Notes under the pieces: model-generated
Told to the model about the DNA's origin: nothing
Seen by the model: only the letters and a program-made list of their open reading frames with translations
The model's database searches: none
Part shown: one piece after another, positions 31,555 through 44,131 of the stretch
How positions within the stretch are numbered: the first letter of the stretch is position 1
Layout of the letters: each line of letters opens with the position of its first letter
Translations under genes and position numbers: made by a program
Source: Vitrella brassicaformis
Taxonomy: Eukaryota > Sar > Vitrellaceae
DNA: 64,000 nt
Direction: 5' to 3'
Assembly (NCBI GenBank): GCA_001179505.1
Contig: CDMY01000613.1
Location: forward strand, 151,558 to 215,557

Positions 31555-32425
31555 TCAAGTGGCTGCCTGTAGCAGCGGCTGCTTCAGCGGATCAATCCTG
31601 TCCTCACCGTTGTCGAGGGACGCGCCATGCATGGCACTCTGAGACGAAATCCTCCTCGCCGATCCAGACGGCTGTGCATGTTTGGTGCTGTGTGTATCAT
31701 CAGCATCCGTCACCGAAAAGGCTGCACTTGGTGTTCTCGCAGGGGTAGCAGCATCGGCCCGGCGCTCAGCTTCCTTGCTGGCCCGGCGCTCAGCTTCCGC
31801 AGCTTCCGCCTCGGCATGCTCCTCTCGGAAATCCTCACTGAGTGCCTTCATTCGAGCCTCAAGGTCGGCGATCCGCTTGTTGATCTCCCTGAGCGAGGCA
31901 TGGCAGAATTACAATATACAGACAGGCACGCCCAGGGATGGATGGGAATGAGTGAGTCAGCAAGTAGGTATGAGTGTTTCCCCTTGCAGGGCCCTGACCT
32001 AGCTACCTGTCACATTGCTCCATGGTCATCAGCCCGATTCTGCGCTTCCAGGCCCATCTCCTACGGAGCCAGTCACGGATATACTACAGACAAGACCAAT
32101 TTGAGACAGACAGACAGATCACCGCGGAAGGGTCGGTCAGGTGGTCTCCTGGCTGTGGCACGCACCGCACCTCCTTCTCCATCTCCTGCACCTTGAGCAT
32201 CGCCTCCCTGAACTTGGGCAAGTCGTCAGCGTCCACAGTGCCATCTAGGTTGACGTACTCCACCACCATCCAGTAGTGGGCAAAGGACGGAGCAAGCGCC
32301 AAATCGGGCGTGTAGCGCTCATACGCATCGTTGACCGCCAGGATGGAAGGGCCACTCGGCCACTGCTCTTCCGGAAGGGGCGGGTGCGGCACTGGTATCT
32401 TGACGACTGGTATTATGGAACCCAT
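31555..32425 (-). CDS. conserved-looking hypothetical protein, basic-aromatic core and Ala/Glu coiled coil
   Basis: Three exons (32171-32425, 32007-32083, 31555-31888) give 221 residues. After a Pro-rich head (IPVPHPPLPEEQWP) comes a compact segment (ILAVNDAYERYTPDL, HYWMVVEYVNLDGTVD). A strikingly basic-aromatic stretch (YIRDWLRRRWAWKRRIGLM) follows, then an Ala/Glu/Arg coiled coil, and a Ser/Asp-rich tail. No signal peptide or membrane span. The basic-aromatic stretch could bind nucleic acid or a membrane surface, but I do not recognise a family. TGCGAGCTT lies at 32546-32554, about 120 bases upstream of the start. Phase sums exactly. Confidence 0.65.
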
Positions 32426-32545
32426 CAATCCTCACCCGTGAGCCGGGAAAGGGGAAGCGATGGATGAATGATTCAGTAGATCCCCTCGGCAGTGTGCGCA
32501 CCTTGGCGTTTGGAGGTGGGCTGCAACACAAAGAGAAACATGATG

Positions 32546-32554
32546 TGCGAGCTT
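32546..32554 (-). promoter_or_regulatory. TGCGAGCTT element upstream of gene at 31555-32425
   Basis: An exact TGCGAGCTT on the plus strand, about 120 bases 5' of the minus-strand start codon at 32425. It is the only copy found in a tandem (not divergent) spacer. See the finding on the shared element. Confidence 0.45.
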
Positions 32555-32804
32555 AGACGTGTGAGAAGTGCACGACCCCCCGTGACAGCAGGGTCACAAG
32601 AAGGTAGACCACTGCAGACAAGGTGCCTCCGAAGGGAATGAAGATCTCAAGCCTGACTACGTATGCAAGGATGAATGAATGAATGAATGTATGTAAAGCC
32701 TCCCACCGTCCACCACCACACACCGTCTCACATCGTCCCCCACACCACACACACCACATGCAAGCGTCCCACCTCCCAATAGAACACTCAATGGCCGGCG
32801 GCAT
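32553..32804 (-). CDS. tiny single-span membrane protein
   Basis: Two exons (32773-32804, 32553-32652) give 43 residues: a short head (MPPAIECSIGR), then IFIPFGGTLSAVVYLLVTLL as one membrane segment, then a short tail ending FSHV. The acceptor that keeps phase is GTAGTCAG. It lies between the uL1 gene (3' end 110 bases upstream) and the next minus gene. Proteins of this size are often small subunits of respiratory or translocon complexes, but nothing here identifies it. The stop codon overlaps the TGCGAGCTT element of the next gene. Confidence 0.45.
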   Translation of the reverse strand: MPPAIECSIGRWDACMWCVWCGGRCETVCGGGRWEALHTFIHSFILAYVVRLEIFIPFGGTLSAVVYLLVTLLSRGVVHFSHV

Positions 32805-32914
32805 AGCAGCATAAAGAGTGTTGCCGGCCACGGCGTCTATTGGTGAACGTCAAAAGGCTATCTGGCTCGATGACTGGATCGCTGGAGGGAGCAGAAGGGA
32901 GCAGGTCGATCAAC

Positions 32915-34150
32915 TCATCCGTAGATCCTCTGCACCTTGCCCATGCTGCTCTTGAGGTTCAGCGACTTGACGTTGTTCCAGTTCTTCTTAAGCAGCGACA
33001 CCTGCACACACACACACAACAAAGGAAAGCCGTTAACTACGGCGATTTGCGGCCGAGCCTTGCTCGTTGACTGACCAGGAAGTTGATTGCCAGCAGGCAG
33101 TTCTGTCGCAGTTCGTCCTCGGACATCTCGACATGACCCACAGCAACACCGAGGCACAACACCTGCACACACAGACACACACACAGCACTCCATCCACTC
33201 GGTGTCTGCCCCCTGCTGGCTGGCTGGCTGGCTGACTGACTGACCTTCTTCAGCTGGAACTTGACGTTGCATTTGATTTCGGTGATTTTGTCCTCGATCT
33301 TGTCGCTGTGTGTGATGAGCGAAGGGAACTTGCCCGCCTTGTTCAGGCCGGGACCCAGCAGACGGGGGATCTGCGGGATCAGCACCTGAGAGGCCAGGAA
33401 AGCGTCGTACTTCTGGGCTGCACACACACACAACACACAGAGAGAGTGAGAGAGGGAGAGGACAACACGGCAACATGATATCTGTCTGCAGCTGTTACTG
33501 TGTCTGGACTCCCCACCCCACAACGGTCACTCACCGAGTTTCTTGACGAGTTTCTTGTTCTTGTTGAGTTTCTTGAGTGCCTCGACGTCCATGAAGTCGA
33601 CGCCCGCCTTGCCCGCCTGCTCGCAGTGCACAGCGTCGCCCAGGATGCACACCTTCATCCGCGGACGGGGCACATGCGGCAGCTTCACAGTGCCTACACA
33701 CACACACACACACAGGAGACTCACACACGGCAGATCTTCCCTTTTCTTCTCGCCCTCCACCGAACTTACCGGCGAAACGTTTGTCCCTCTGCGTGTCATA
33801 GTCCTTGAGTCCGATTTGCAGGTCGACAGTCTCGACGAACTTGCGCTTCTTCTCCTCCGAGCCAGCCTTGATCTCCGTGATAGCCTTCTTCAGCGAGTCG
33901 GTGCTCAGCTTACTGCACACACACACACACACACACAGCCGGACAGACGGACAAACGAAGGCAGAGGGACAGGGGGTGAATACGCGGCCACTCCTGCTCT
34001 CCCCAGGTAGCTATCCTCTCTCCTCTGACTGCCTCTGTCCTTCGGCACACGGCGGAGCCTCGAGAAGTCCTTTCTCGGCCGCGTGAGTGGAGATCTGCCC
34101 CCTTCCCCCCCTTCCTCACTGCATGTGTGTGCTGGCCATGCCCACCTCAT
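32915..34150 (-). CDS. RPL10A: 60S ribosomal protein L10a (uL1)
   Basis: Six exons (34146-34150, 33770-33912, 33535-33693, 33245-33417, 33076-33162, 32915-33001) give 217 residues, the usual length of eukaryotic uL1. Landmarks in order: [83 protein letters not shown] and a final VQRIYG. uL1 forms the mobile L1 stalk that handles E-site tRNA. The first coding exon is only five bases (ATG AG), which makes the start easy to miss; GT-AG signals and phase support it. TGCGAGCTT at 34174-34182 sits 24 bases upstream of the ATG, consistent with a very short leader. Confidence 0.95.
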
Positions 34151-34656
34151 TTTCGTGGATGTTGTCTTCGCACTGCGAGCTTTGAATGGCAGCTTAGGGA
34201 CCTGTGTAACTGAAGGCAGAGCGGTCTCTGCTATTTCGCCTCTTTGGCGCTTTTGCGCGCGGTGGATGCCTGTGCATCGCTCTTTGTGAGTGTGTGTCTA
34301 CTGGAGTGTTCCTGGGAGGGACTGGTCTGGGTCTGTACGTGTTCTGCCCTTTTCTTGAGGCGCGGGTACGACAAGGCCTTTAGCACCCCCCTGATAACAA
34401 GATACAGCGGACCACCAAGAGGCGATCGGTAACAGCTGCCGTCGACTGCCACGAGCGGGGCGGCGTCCGTCAGCAAGAGTCAAGACAGGACCAAGCCAAG
34501 CCAAGACAGCCGTATTCGAGACTGTCGGTTTCCACGGCCCGGCCATCGGATTGCGGTGCGTGCGGTCGTGTTGTGTGTCGCATCATCACCATCAGTGGTG
34601 CGCGCGGGAGTCTTCGCGGGGAAGACCAGTAGTGCATCATCAGCCCTATCATCGCT
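34151..34656. promoter_or_regulatory. divergent spacer upstream of uL1
   Basis: Contains TGCGAGCTT at 34174-34182. The 5' part may belong to an untranslated or coding first exon of the weakly supported plus-strand gene that follows; a frame without ATG is open from about 34556. No other feature was seen. Confidence 0.45.
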
Positions 34657-35503
34657 ATGGAGACCTTCCACCGGTCATCCACTCAGTGCCCTGACAGGCA
34701 CTTCAGGAGGTACGCGGGAGGGAGGGATGGGGCAACAGAGAAGAGAGAGGCCGGAACGGGCCCTGCAAGGTCATGTCTCCCTTGCCCAATGTGCGCTGTG
34801 TGCTTCTTCCTCTGTGTGTGTGGTGTGTCTCTTGTCAGTTTGATGTCCAAGCTATCGTTGTGTCCGCCTGTGTCATCTTCATCACCGGACCTAACACCGA
34901 AACGGACACACGGACATATGGTACGCCACCACAGACCCCACACACGCGCTTGCCGCTCGCACAATCCCTCCCCTGTTGTGTCTGCGTGTGTGGTGTGTGT
35001 GTCAGTCGAGTACCCCTCTTCGCCGTACCGTGTCGTCGTCATCTGGTCGCGTTGGCGTGAGTCCGTCCTCATCACACGTCAAGAAGGCGGTGAGCACATG
35101 ACACAGATGGATGAAGGTGTGGTGTGACGGTGTGTGTGATGGTGTGTCATGTCAGCCGCATCCCGAGGAGGTGCCCGTGCCGGTGCTGCTGCTGCTGCCG
35201 TCGGCACTGTCCACCACCGACGGCTCGGCGGCCTCGTCCAGCCCCTGCAGGGACGAGGACAGCCTCTGCGGCCGATCCAGCGACGAATCATCGGCTTCAA
35301 GCACATGTTCTTCGGCGGTACGCCACACACACTGCACACACACACTGCACACACTGCGCATACGACACAGACAAGGGACGCACCCCATGTGTGTTGTGTG
35401 TTGTGTGGTGTGTGTGTAGGATTTTCGTCCCCGCAAGCCCATTCGTGCCCACCGGGCGCGGTTCACGAGAGGGCAGCGGGGCCGGTTCGCCCCCATGTCA
35501 TAG
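34657..35503 (+). CDS. uncertain spliced gene, basic C-terminus
   Basis: ATG at 34657 (METFHRSSTQ). Exons ending near 34710, then about 34840-34920, 35008-35092, 35157-35320 and 35421-35503 can be joined on GT-AG signals. The last exon ends in a very basic stretch (RPRKPIRAHRARF, then RGQRGRFAPMS) before TAG. GC3 supports the fourth exon in one frame at its 5' half and another at its 3' half (IIGFKHMFF), so the internal structure is unsettled. No family is recognised. The basic tail suggests an RNA-binding or ribosome-associated role at most. Confidence 0.35.
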
Positions 35504-38500
35504 CTTTGACATGTATATATCTGCCCACGTGTATGGCCATCGCAACCGCCGACTGACGCCCTGACAGACACCTGCTGGACAGACAGCCACGACGAATGGA
35601 TCGATCGGGAGAGCGAGCGAGCGAGAGTGAGGGAGTGGATGGATTGACCATCCGTCCATTCATTCAGTCATTCATTCATGGATCGGTCTGTCATCTTGAT
35701 GGTCTATCTCTCTGCGCTGTGGGTGGTGGGTGATGATCTGTGTCAGTCGGCGACTGACCGATGGCCTGCATGTGTCTTGCATGGATTGGATGGGTGCGTC
35801 TGTGTGGGGTGGTGTGTTGTGCCGTTTCATGGGCTGGCTGGTGATTTGTTATGTATGTTGGGGAGGGGGTATCTGATTGGGGGTTGGGGAGGGAGTGGTT
35901 GGTTGGTTGGTTGAGGGAGGGAGGGAGGGAGGGAGGAAGTAGCGGCGTAAGCTATGAGGCCTTACTGCGTTCGTTGGTCAACTGGTAGGTTGGCTGCCGT
36001 GCAGTGCTGTGCGTCTCTGCTGGAACCCTTCAGTCATGCAGAAGGAAAGAAAGCAAGCAAGAGAAAGAGAGAGAGAGAGATGGGGAGAGTGATGAAGAGG
36101 GATGGGGTGTAGCAAGGAGGAGCCAGTGATCTGTTGCCTTGCCGATTCTCTGCCTGCCTATGACAAGAACAAGAACAGCAGCCCACGACACATCGATCAG
36201 TGCCAACACACGAGTGGCCTGCCAGCCTGCCTGCCTGCCTGCCTCGCCGTCTCGTGTTGACTGTTTCGTGCCTGCATGCCTGCCACTCTGCCTTTCTGCC
36301 TCTGTGTGTGTGTATGTTATGGCCTCGCTGCCCGGTGATCGTGATTCATCCATCCATCTCACTAGCCTGCCTGCCTGTTTCCCTCTTTCTTGATCGAAGT
36401 GTGTCTGCCTGCCTGCCTGCCTGGGGGACAGTTCTGACCCTCCCTGTCTCTCTCTACATACCGCATCCATCCATCTATGTGCGCATGTATATGTAAGGAG
36501 GTACATAACATATCTATCGTCACATATGATCGATATCGATACGTGTGTGTATGAGCTGGCTGCTCTTCTGACGCGCTGGCCAGCGACGGAAGGACTCGAC
36601 GGACGGACAGACGGCACACACACGTCCCGCTTTTCTTTCCGGTCGATCTGTCTGTCTATCTGTCTATGAGTGAGCCAATGGATAGAGTCAGGCGAGTACG
36701 GGGGCCTGACCGACACCGACTGATTGACTGGCCGACCGACTGACTGGGTGGCTGGCTGGCTTGCCGGCTGCGTGTGGGCGTTGGTGTGCTGGGCGTGGTA
36801 CGGTCATTCATGTGTGGTGTGATGTGATGTGATGTGCTATGGTTCGTCTTATCGGGCGTGTCAAAGTGACTGCTCGTCTATCGAGACAATCAATCAATAT
36901 CACGAGTAGATATTCCCACTGACTCACTGACTCACTCTTTGCCTGTTTGCCGTTTCCGGGGTGGTGATTTACTGACGGCTATTCTTTCTGTTTTGCCGTC
37001 GTCTGTTTCCTGCCTGCGTGCATACATCTGGCTGTGTGTGGCGGGGTGTGGGGGAGTGGAGGGGAGGGGTGAGAGATTGGCGGCGGTCTGATCGACGGCC
37101 ATTTGTTCCTGCCTACGTGTCTGCCTGCCTGAGGCCCTCTCCCTCTCTCCCTCCCTCCCTCCCTCCCTCTATTCTTTCTGTTTGGCTGCCATTTGTGCGT
37201 GCCTGCCTGCATGTCCTACGTGTGTGTGTGTCGGGGATTCCTTTATAGTCATTCATTCCTTCTTTCACGTCCATACCCACACTGCCTCTCTCCCTGATGT
37301 ATTTCGTACATCCATCCGTCCACCCATCCATCCATCCATCCATATGGTGTCATCTTTGTCGATGGGTTGCTGACTGACTGACTGCCTCTGGATGGATGGA
37401 TGGGTGGACGGACGGGTGTGCCTCTGCCGTGCCGTGTCTTTTGAGAGCTAGAGGAAGGACGCCAGCGTTTTGCCCGATAGACAGGAAACAGACAGACAGA
37501 CGGACAGCTGGCTGTTTGTGTTTGCAGCATGGCATCCATCGCACAACACACACAGAACACCGAACACAACACAACACAGGACACACAGAGACATACAGCG
37601 AATTTTCAAGCAAGGCACATCAGAGGAAGGAGAGATCGGGGCGTCACGTGTGTGTCCGTCCGGCTAGTCCCTGGGTGCCATCCGTGGCGTGGCATCGCAA
37701 CTGGGCGCCGTGGCTAGCTCTGGCACGCAGGCAGGCAGACAGGCAACCACTGTCCATGTGCACACAAGTGATACGCCGACCGGATTTTTGCACGGCACGT
37801 GCGTCGCAGTCAGTGGGGCTCGTCTGTCGGTGGGCATGCTGGCGTCTCGTCACAGTGAGCCGCTAGTGCTCTTTTCCCTCACTCTGACGCCTCTAGCCTG
37901 GCCGGCAGGTGGCCCTGCTCACGACAAAAAAAGCTAGCTCTCGTGCACGCACGTGGACTGGCTGTCTGACTGGATGCTGATCGACTGGATGGCACCTCTA
38001 AGTGGCGTGGTAATCGTGTCGGTCTGCCTGGTGCGTCCGTGCTGTCTTTGAAGCGACCGGCACACGCGCGATGGACTGCCCCTGTCTCCTTCCTCTCTGC
38101 TGCTCGATTGACGATGGACTGACTGATGATGGCTGCCTACACGTGGCGAATTTGTTTCCAGAGTGTCCGTATGGTATGGTTTGGTGGATGCGCGGGGTTG
38201 TGGGCGGGTGGTGGGCGGTTTGCCATGATGGATGGATGGATGGATGCGGCTGCATTGTGTTGTATTGGGTGAAGGGATACTTGGCTTGTACAGAGTGGTT
38301 GGTCGGTTGGTTGGTTGTTTGTTTGGTTGTGTTGTATCGAACGGATCGATGGACGGCTGGATGCCTCTCTGCCTCTCTGCCTCTCTCTCTTTCTTCTCGC
38401 CATGCCTGCCTGCCTGCCTGCCCGTTTCCCCGTCTATGTGCTAATCTGACTGCCATGCAGCGACACGATAGACGGCCGGGCGGGCGGGCCATCGGCCGCC

Positions 38501-41500
38501 ATCGTCACTATGTACTTACTACTTTCTTGTGTGCTGTCGTCCTCATGGGTTTGATCATCTCCTTTCCGCTCTCCCATACCTGGGTCGAGTGAGTGACATT
38601 TTAATAATTAGAGGGCGGCATAGGCGGGCCTCTCTTGACGGCTGCCCACACACACACAGACCCGCACTCACGGAGCCCACACACAGACTCACATGCGCCA
38701 GCTAGCCATCGACGAAGTGATGGATTGACTGTGTACAGCTCGAGCTCCACCTGATTGATTGGCCACTAGGGCGTTTTTTCTGCCCGTCCCTCGCCTCGCT
38801 TACAACACAACAGATCAGACCGCCGGATGCGATGCGATGCGTGTGTGCGTTGCGTCCGTGCTTGTTTGGTTTGCGTGTCTGCCTTCCGTATGTGTGTACA
38901 TATGTGTCTATGTATGTATGTGTGTACGGCGATGGGGGCAGCCATGCGTGTGTGAGTGAGTGTGTCCATCAATCAAACCATCGGCCGCTGGCCGCCCATA
39001 TACTCTTCTGTCTATCTTTCTGCATCATATCTATGCTCTCATCGCAGCCTCCTGTGTGTGTGGGTGTGTGTGGGTGTGTGTGGGTGTGGTGTATGTGATG
39101 CTGGTCTGCGCCATGCAACTCGCTCGCCAAGAAACGACAAAAGACGAGACAAAGACGAGACAAGAAGACAGACACGTGAGTGGATGGCTCGCGCCATCCA
39201 TGCATGTGCATGCCACGTGCGGCGTCACGTGCGTGTATGTGTATGTCGTTGCTGGCCTCCCTCCCTGCCTTCCTGCCTTCCTGCGTCGGGTTGGCTTCCT
39301 GCCGCCCCTCAATATATGCATGCGCGGGAGTGAGGGAATCAGTCAGTCAGTCCAGTTACCCACCCACTCGGGCAGGGCAACGAGCCTGCGCTGTCACACA
39401 CATATACACACATACACACATACATATATATATCTCTGTATGCATAGGTATGTACCTACCTACTCACTGACTCACTGACTCACTACTATCTTTGTGTGTC
39501 TCTCTGTCTGTCTTGCGTGTTGTGTTATTGTCTGTCCCTTTCGGCCGCGCATGGCCGGGCAAAAGGGCCTGAAAGGCATACTGCACGCACAAACGATACG
39601 TCTACTACAAGTGAGAAAGACAGGAACCAACGAGCGAGGCGAGCGTGCACCCATTCATTCTTTCATGGGTGCGGCTGTGAATGACTAGGCTGGCTTACCT
39701 CTCTGCGTGTGAGGGTGCCTTTTCTGTCGCTGCTGCTGCTGGTTGGATCAAGGACCTGACTGACTGCTATTTTTCACCCTCTGCGCGCGTCCGTGCGTCC
39801 GTGCGTGGACGCAAGCAGAGGGCGACAAGAAGTCAAGACAGACAGACACTGCTAGATGAGCGAGCAGATTCTCAGTCACTCGCTCCTCTCAGTCTGGACG
39901 GAGAAACGAGAGACAAATGCTGGCGGCTTGGTGTGTGCTGTATCGTGTTGTGTATTGTGTGCATGTGGCAGAGGCGAGACGAGGCAAGGCAAGGCAAGGC
40001 AGGCACAGAGAGGCAGGCATGGTATGGCACGGCATGGTATGGTATGGCGAGGCACTCACCTTTCACAGAATGGATGGACGATATTGGGCGACAGCGGCAG
40101 GCAGGCAGAGGCATGGCAGGCAGATCGCTTTTCATCTTGTTGTTGTCCGGGCAGGCACTTTTGCTGCTCTAACGGGCTGGCTTCTCCTCACCTTCATCTC
40201 ATCTCCTTTCCTCTCCTCCCGTCTGATCTCTCTCATACACGCCGTCTGCACACACAGATGGTCGGCGCACTTGTCATGGTTGTGTCTGCCTGCATCTGTG
40301 CAAGGGCTGAACACACACCATACATGGCCGGTGTGGATGCGATTTGTGTGTTGTGGACCGGCGAAGGAGCGATGTAGCAATGACGACAGTCCGCAGAGAC
40401 CAGAATCAGAAAGAAGTACGGTCGGTATATATATGGAGAGGCCGTTATCTCACGTCACATATCTGTGGTGTGGTGTGTGCGCGCGTGTGTGCCGTTTCAA
40501 GTGAATACGGCAACATCAGATAAGCAAGTAGCATTCATTGGCCTCTTGACTGACCGACTCACTCGGTGACGTTGGTCGCATTGCAATGATGCATTGTGTG
40601 TGATTGATTGTGTGTATGTGGTCTGGCCGTGCGTGTGATGTCATGCTGTGGGGTGTCATGGCGTCCTATGACGTGCTGTATGTGTGTTGGTGCTACCGCT
40701 GCCTGTCTGGCTGGCTGGCTGGCTGCCGGGCTGACTGGCCGACTCACTCACTGCTCATTTCACACACGAGCAGGCAGACAGGCAGGCAGGTCAGCGAGCG
40801 AGTTGAGCGAGGAAGAGAAGTGCGGGAGGGAGTGGTCTTTCACCGACCTACCACACCACACTCACACCATACCCCCCTACCGTATTGCTACCTACAATCT
40901 CCTACTCATGCGGCAGGCAGGAAAGACTTGAAATTTTTAGAGCGCACGGATGGCTGGGTGGCTGCCTTTAGGTAGGTGTCTGTCTGTCCCTCGATCGGTG
41001 TTTGTTTTTGCGTGGCTTGGCTTGGCCTGGCGTGGCGTGCGGCGTGTCTGGCTGTCGGTCGGTCAGGGAGCCTTCCGTCTGTCTGTCTGTCTGGCTGGTC
41101 TACTCTTATCTGTCGGTCACCGGTTTGCGCGCCGTCAAGACACAACAGCCCAGCCCAGCCTTTGTCCCCAATAACAAGGACTCAAGCTAGCTAAGACGTA
41201 TGCGTGCATGCGAGCGTCCGTATCTGCCCACCACACCACACCCACCACACCACACCACACCTGTGTGCAACTGCAACTGCTCTCTCTCTCACCGTCCTGT
41301 CTGTCTGTCTCTACCTACCTATCTATCTCCCACCCTCACCCCCTCACCCCCTCACCCCATCTGTCTGTCTGTGTGTATGTCTGTTCGGCCGTCCGTTTAC
41401 TGTGATTCGATTCGTTGCATATGTGCATGTCATGCCATGCCATGCCATGAGTGCCCGCGTACGTGCCCGTACGAGAGAGCATCGTTTTTGTCGATACCTA

Positions 41501-44131
41501 CCTACTGCAGACATACGATACGTGTGTGCATGTATGTGGTGTGTTTGTGTGCCGTGTGTGTGTGTGTGTGTGCCGCCGACCGCCCTAATTAGTCGATGAG
41601 GGGGTGGGTCTCATGGCTGGCTGGCTGGCTGGCTGGTCCGCTCCGCTCTCTTCCATCCCACCACAAGCAACGGAACGCTATGCTATGCTATGCGGCATTC
41701 ATTCATGTGCTGAGTGTTTAAGATACCTACACACTTAATGGTCGATGGACGGACGGGGGGGCGTCTGTCTTTTCCTTTCACACGCACATCCTCTCAGTAG
41801 AGGCGCACACACAGGCACACAGACAGACAGACAGGCAGCGGGGGGGCAAGAGGAAGGCAGCTAGCTAAATGAAGGCACAGACAGGCATTCACACGTGCTC
41901 GCCTTCGCTCTCTCTCCACTCGGCCGCGTAGTCGTCCAGCCGGCCCGCCGTCTTTTTGCCCTCTCGATGTGATTGATGCCTGTGTCTCTTTCCAATCCTG
42001 TCCTGCATTGCGCTGCGGTGTGTTGTGCTGTGTGCTCCATTGCTGCGGCTGTCGATAGACACAGACGACCGACCGACCGACCGACCACCCGAACGAGCGG
42101 TTGACGGCAGCCGTGTTTTGTATAAAGCACATACAGGCAAGGCAGACGAGCAGCCAGGCAGGCACAGGCAGGCAGCCGGAAAGAAAGAGTTGCACGCGTC
42201 TATGAGCATGCCATTTATGCGCGCGCGTGTGTGTGTGTGTGTGTGTGTGTCCGTAAGAAGGGCCCGCAGGCGGGCGATGTGCGTTCGTTTTGTTTGAGCA
42301 CTCCATAGATCGGTTGACTGACTCGACTGACTGACGTCAGTCAGTCCGTCGTTCATTCAGTCATGGCTGTAGAGTACGTGATGTGCTGTGGTGTGCTGCT
42401 TTCACGGTGGTGCTGTGGTGCTGTGGGCGGCGTGGGTCTCATCGGGGGCGTGGCGTCCCCTGTGCATACGGACGGACGGACGGACGAATGGGAAGACACA
42501 CCTGACTGACATGTCATGTATTTCATTCGATTGCATTGCGTGTGTGTGGGCCGGCCGGTGTGTCTTTTCCTGCCCTGTGCTCTGGTCTGGTCTGTCTGTC
42601 TATCTATCTCTCTGCCTACCTACCTACCTCCCTGCTTTTGCACACCTACCTCTACCGACACACACACATACACACCGACTGACTGACTGACTGACTGACA
42701 CGGGCAGCATACCTGCGTGGCGTGGCGTGCGTGTAGGGACAGAATGAGTTGTCTTGATGGATGGATGTGGCGAGCAAGGCGCGGCACGACATGGGCTACT
42801 TGAGCTACTTACTTAGCCAGCAAGCATCAGGACATTACTAACTAGCCAAGGACGGACGACGGGCGGCAGACAGACAGACAGGCAGGCAGGCGGGAAGGCT
42901 CCTCTTTTTTGCTTACTTACATGACACCCTTCCCCTTCCCCCCTCTCTCTGTGTCTGTCTGTCTGTCTATTGTGTTGTGCTGTGTGTATTGTGTGTGTCC
43001 GTGTGTGTATCGCATGCCGTGCCGTGCACCTCTCTCATCTCATGTGTGGAGTGGACGACTAGTCAGTGGACGGATGGCTGGAGGGATGGCCGGATGAGCT
43101 GAGCACGGCTGTCTGTCTGTGTGCGCTGAATGGGATTGGCAGGCAAGAAGGAAAGACGAGCTACCGTGGACAGCACGAAACATACACACAGGTGGGGAGG
43201 GAGGGATGGGTGTGGTGTGGTGTGGTGTGAGTATGGGGGGGGGGTTGCGTGAGGGAGAGGAGAGGAGGGGAGAAGAGCAGCAGCAGCAGCAGCACGATGA
43301 GCTATCGATACCACACACACACACACACACACAGAGAGACATATATATATCGACGTACACACCGGAGGAAGTTTTCCCTTTTGCCGCCCACCACACAGCA
43401 CAGCACAGCACAGCACAGCAGAAGAGGAAGCGGGTGTCTTTTGTGGCTGGCTGGAGACAGACGGTGTGGTGCCTGGCGGGCGACACGGAGAGAGATCTGC
43501 CCACTCGTTTGTATTGGCTGTCGTCGCGTCGCGTCACACACATACCACACGTTTGCACGTCTTTTTTGTGCGTGTCGGTCTGTCTGAGGTCGCTGTGTGT
43601 CGTTGATTCGTAGAGAGACTTCTCGTGGCTTGGCTGCCTGCTGTCTTGTGTGTCGGTCGTGTGTGTCGCTGCATATATCATGGCGGCAGCTGCCGGGACA
43701 CGCAGGGCTGCATGGGCTGGCTGTCGATGGCATGGCGTGGTGAGGGGGTGGGAGTGGGCGCACACAAAGGAATTAGCGGACGAACGACCAACGATGGACA
43801 CCAACACAGGCAGGTCGTTTCATGACCGATGGAATCAAAGCAACGCTGCAGGTGGAAGGCGTATGCGCCATCTGTCATCACTGCAAACAAACAAACGGCC
43901 GACACACACGTCTCTCACAGCATCTCGCCGCACCCAACATCCACTCGCAGTCCCAGCCCATCACGCAGCTGAACCGGTTCGTGCTTGTGGTTGAAATGCA
44001 CAATGTGAGCGCTCGTCGGTCCGGTCAGCAAACACGAGACAAATACCTTTCTACTAGTCTAATCTAGGCATCCGCACACAAAACAACACACCGCACCCCC
44101 ACGTCAATCATCATTTCAAGCCAGTCAGTCA
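35504..44131. other. 8.6 kb gene-poor interval of simple repeats
   Basis: The largest tail-to-tail space of the window. It is filled with short runs of CTGC, GGAT, CTGT, GACT, GGTT, GGCT, CA/TG and occasional TATATA, mixed with non-repetitive sequence. Frames up to about 255 codons exist on both strands, but they encode repeat-derived low-complexity strings and are not joined by splice signals. No transposon domain, rRNA, tRNA or CRISPR-like array was seen. A frame at 43822-44067 was considered and rejected. An unrecognised non-coding RNA cannot be excluded. Confidence 0.55.

Noticed and set aside
36030-36716. Minus-strand frame of about 228 codons in the large interval
   Set aside because: Built from CTGC, GGAT and CA repeats; low complexity, no partner exons.
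43040-43807. Minus-strand frame of about 255 codons
   Set aside because: Cys/Ser/His-rich translation of simple repeats, no splice-consistent continuation.
43822-44067. Plus-strand frame starting MTDGIKATLQ
   Set aside because: Slightly protein-like, but GC3 is not raised, no acceptor or donor pattern fits, and it would break the divergent layout without support. Not called.
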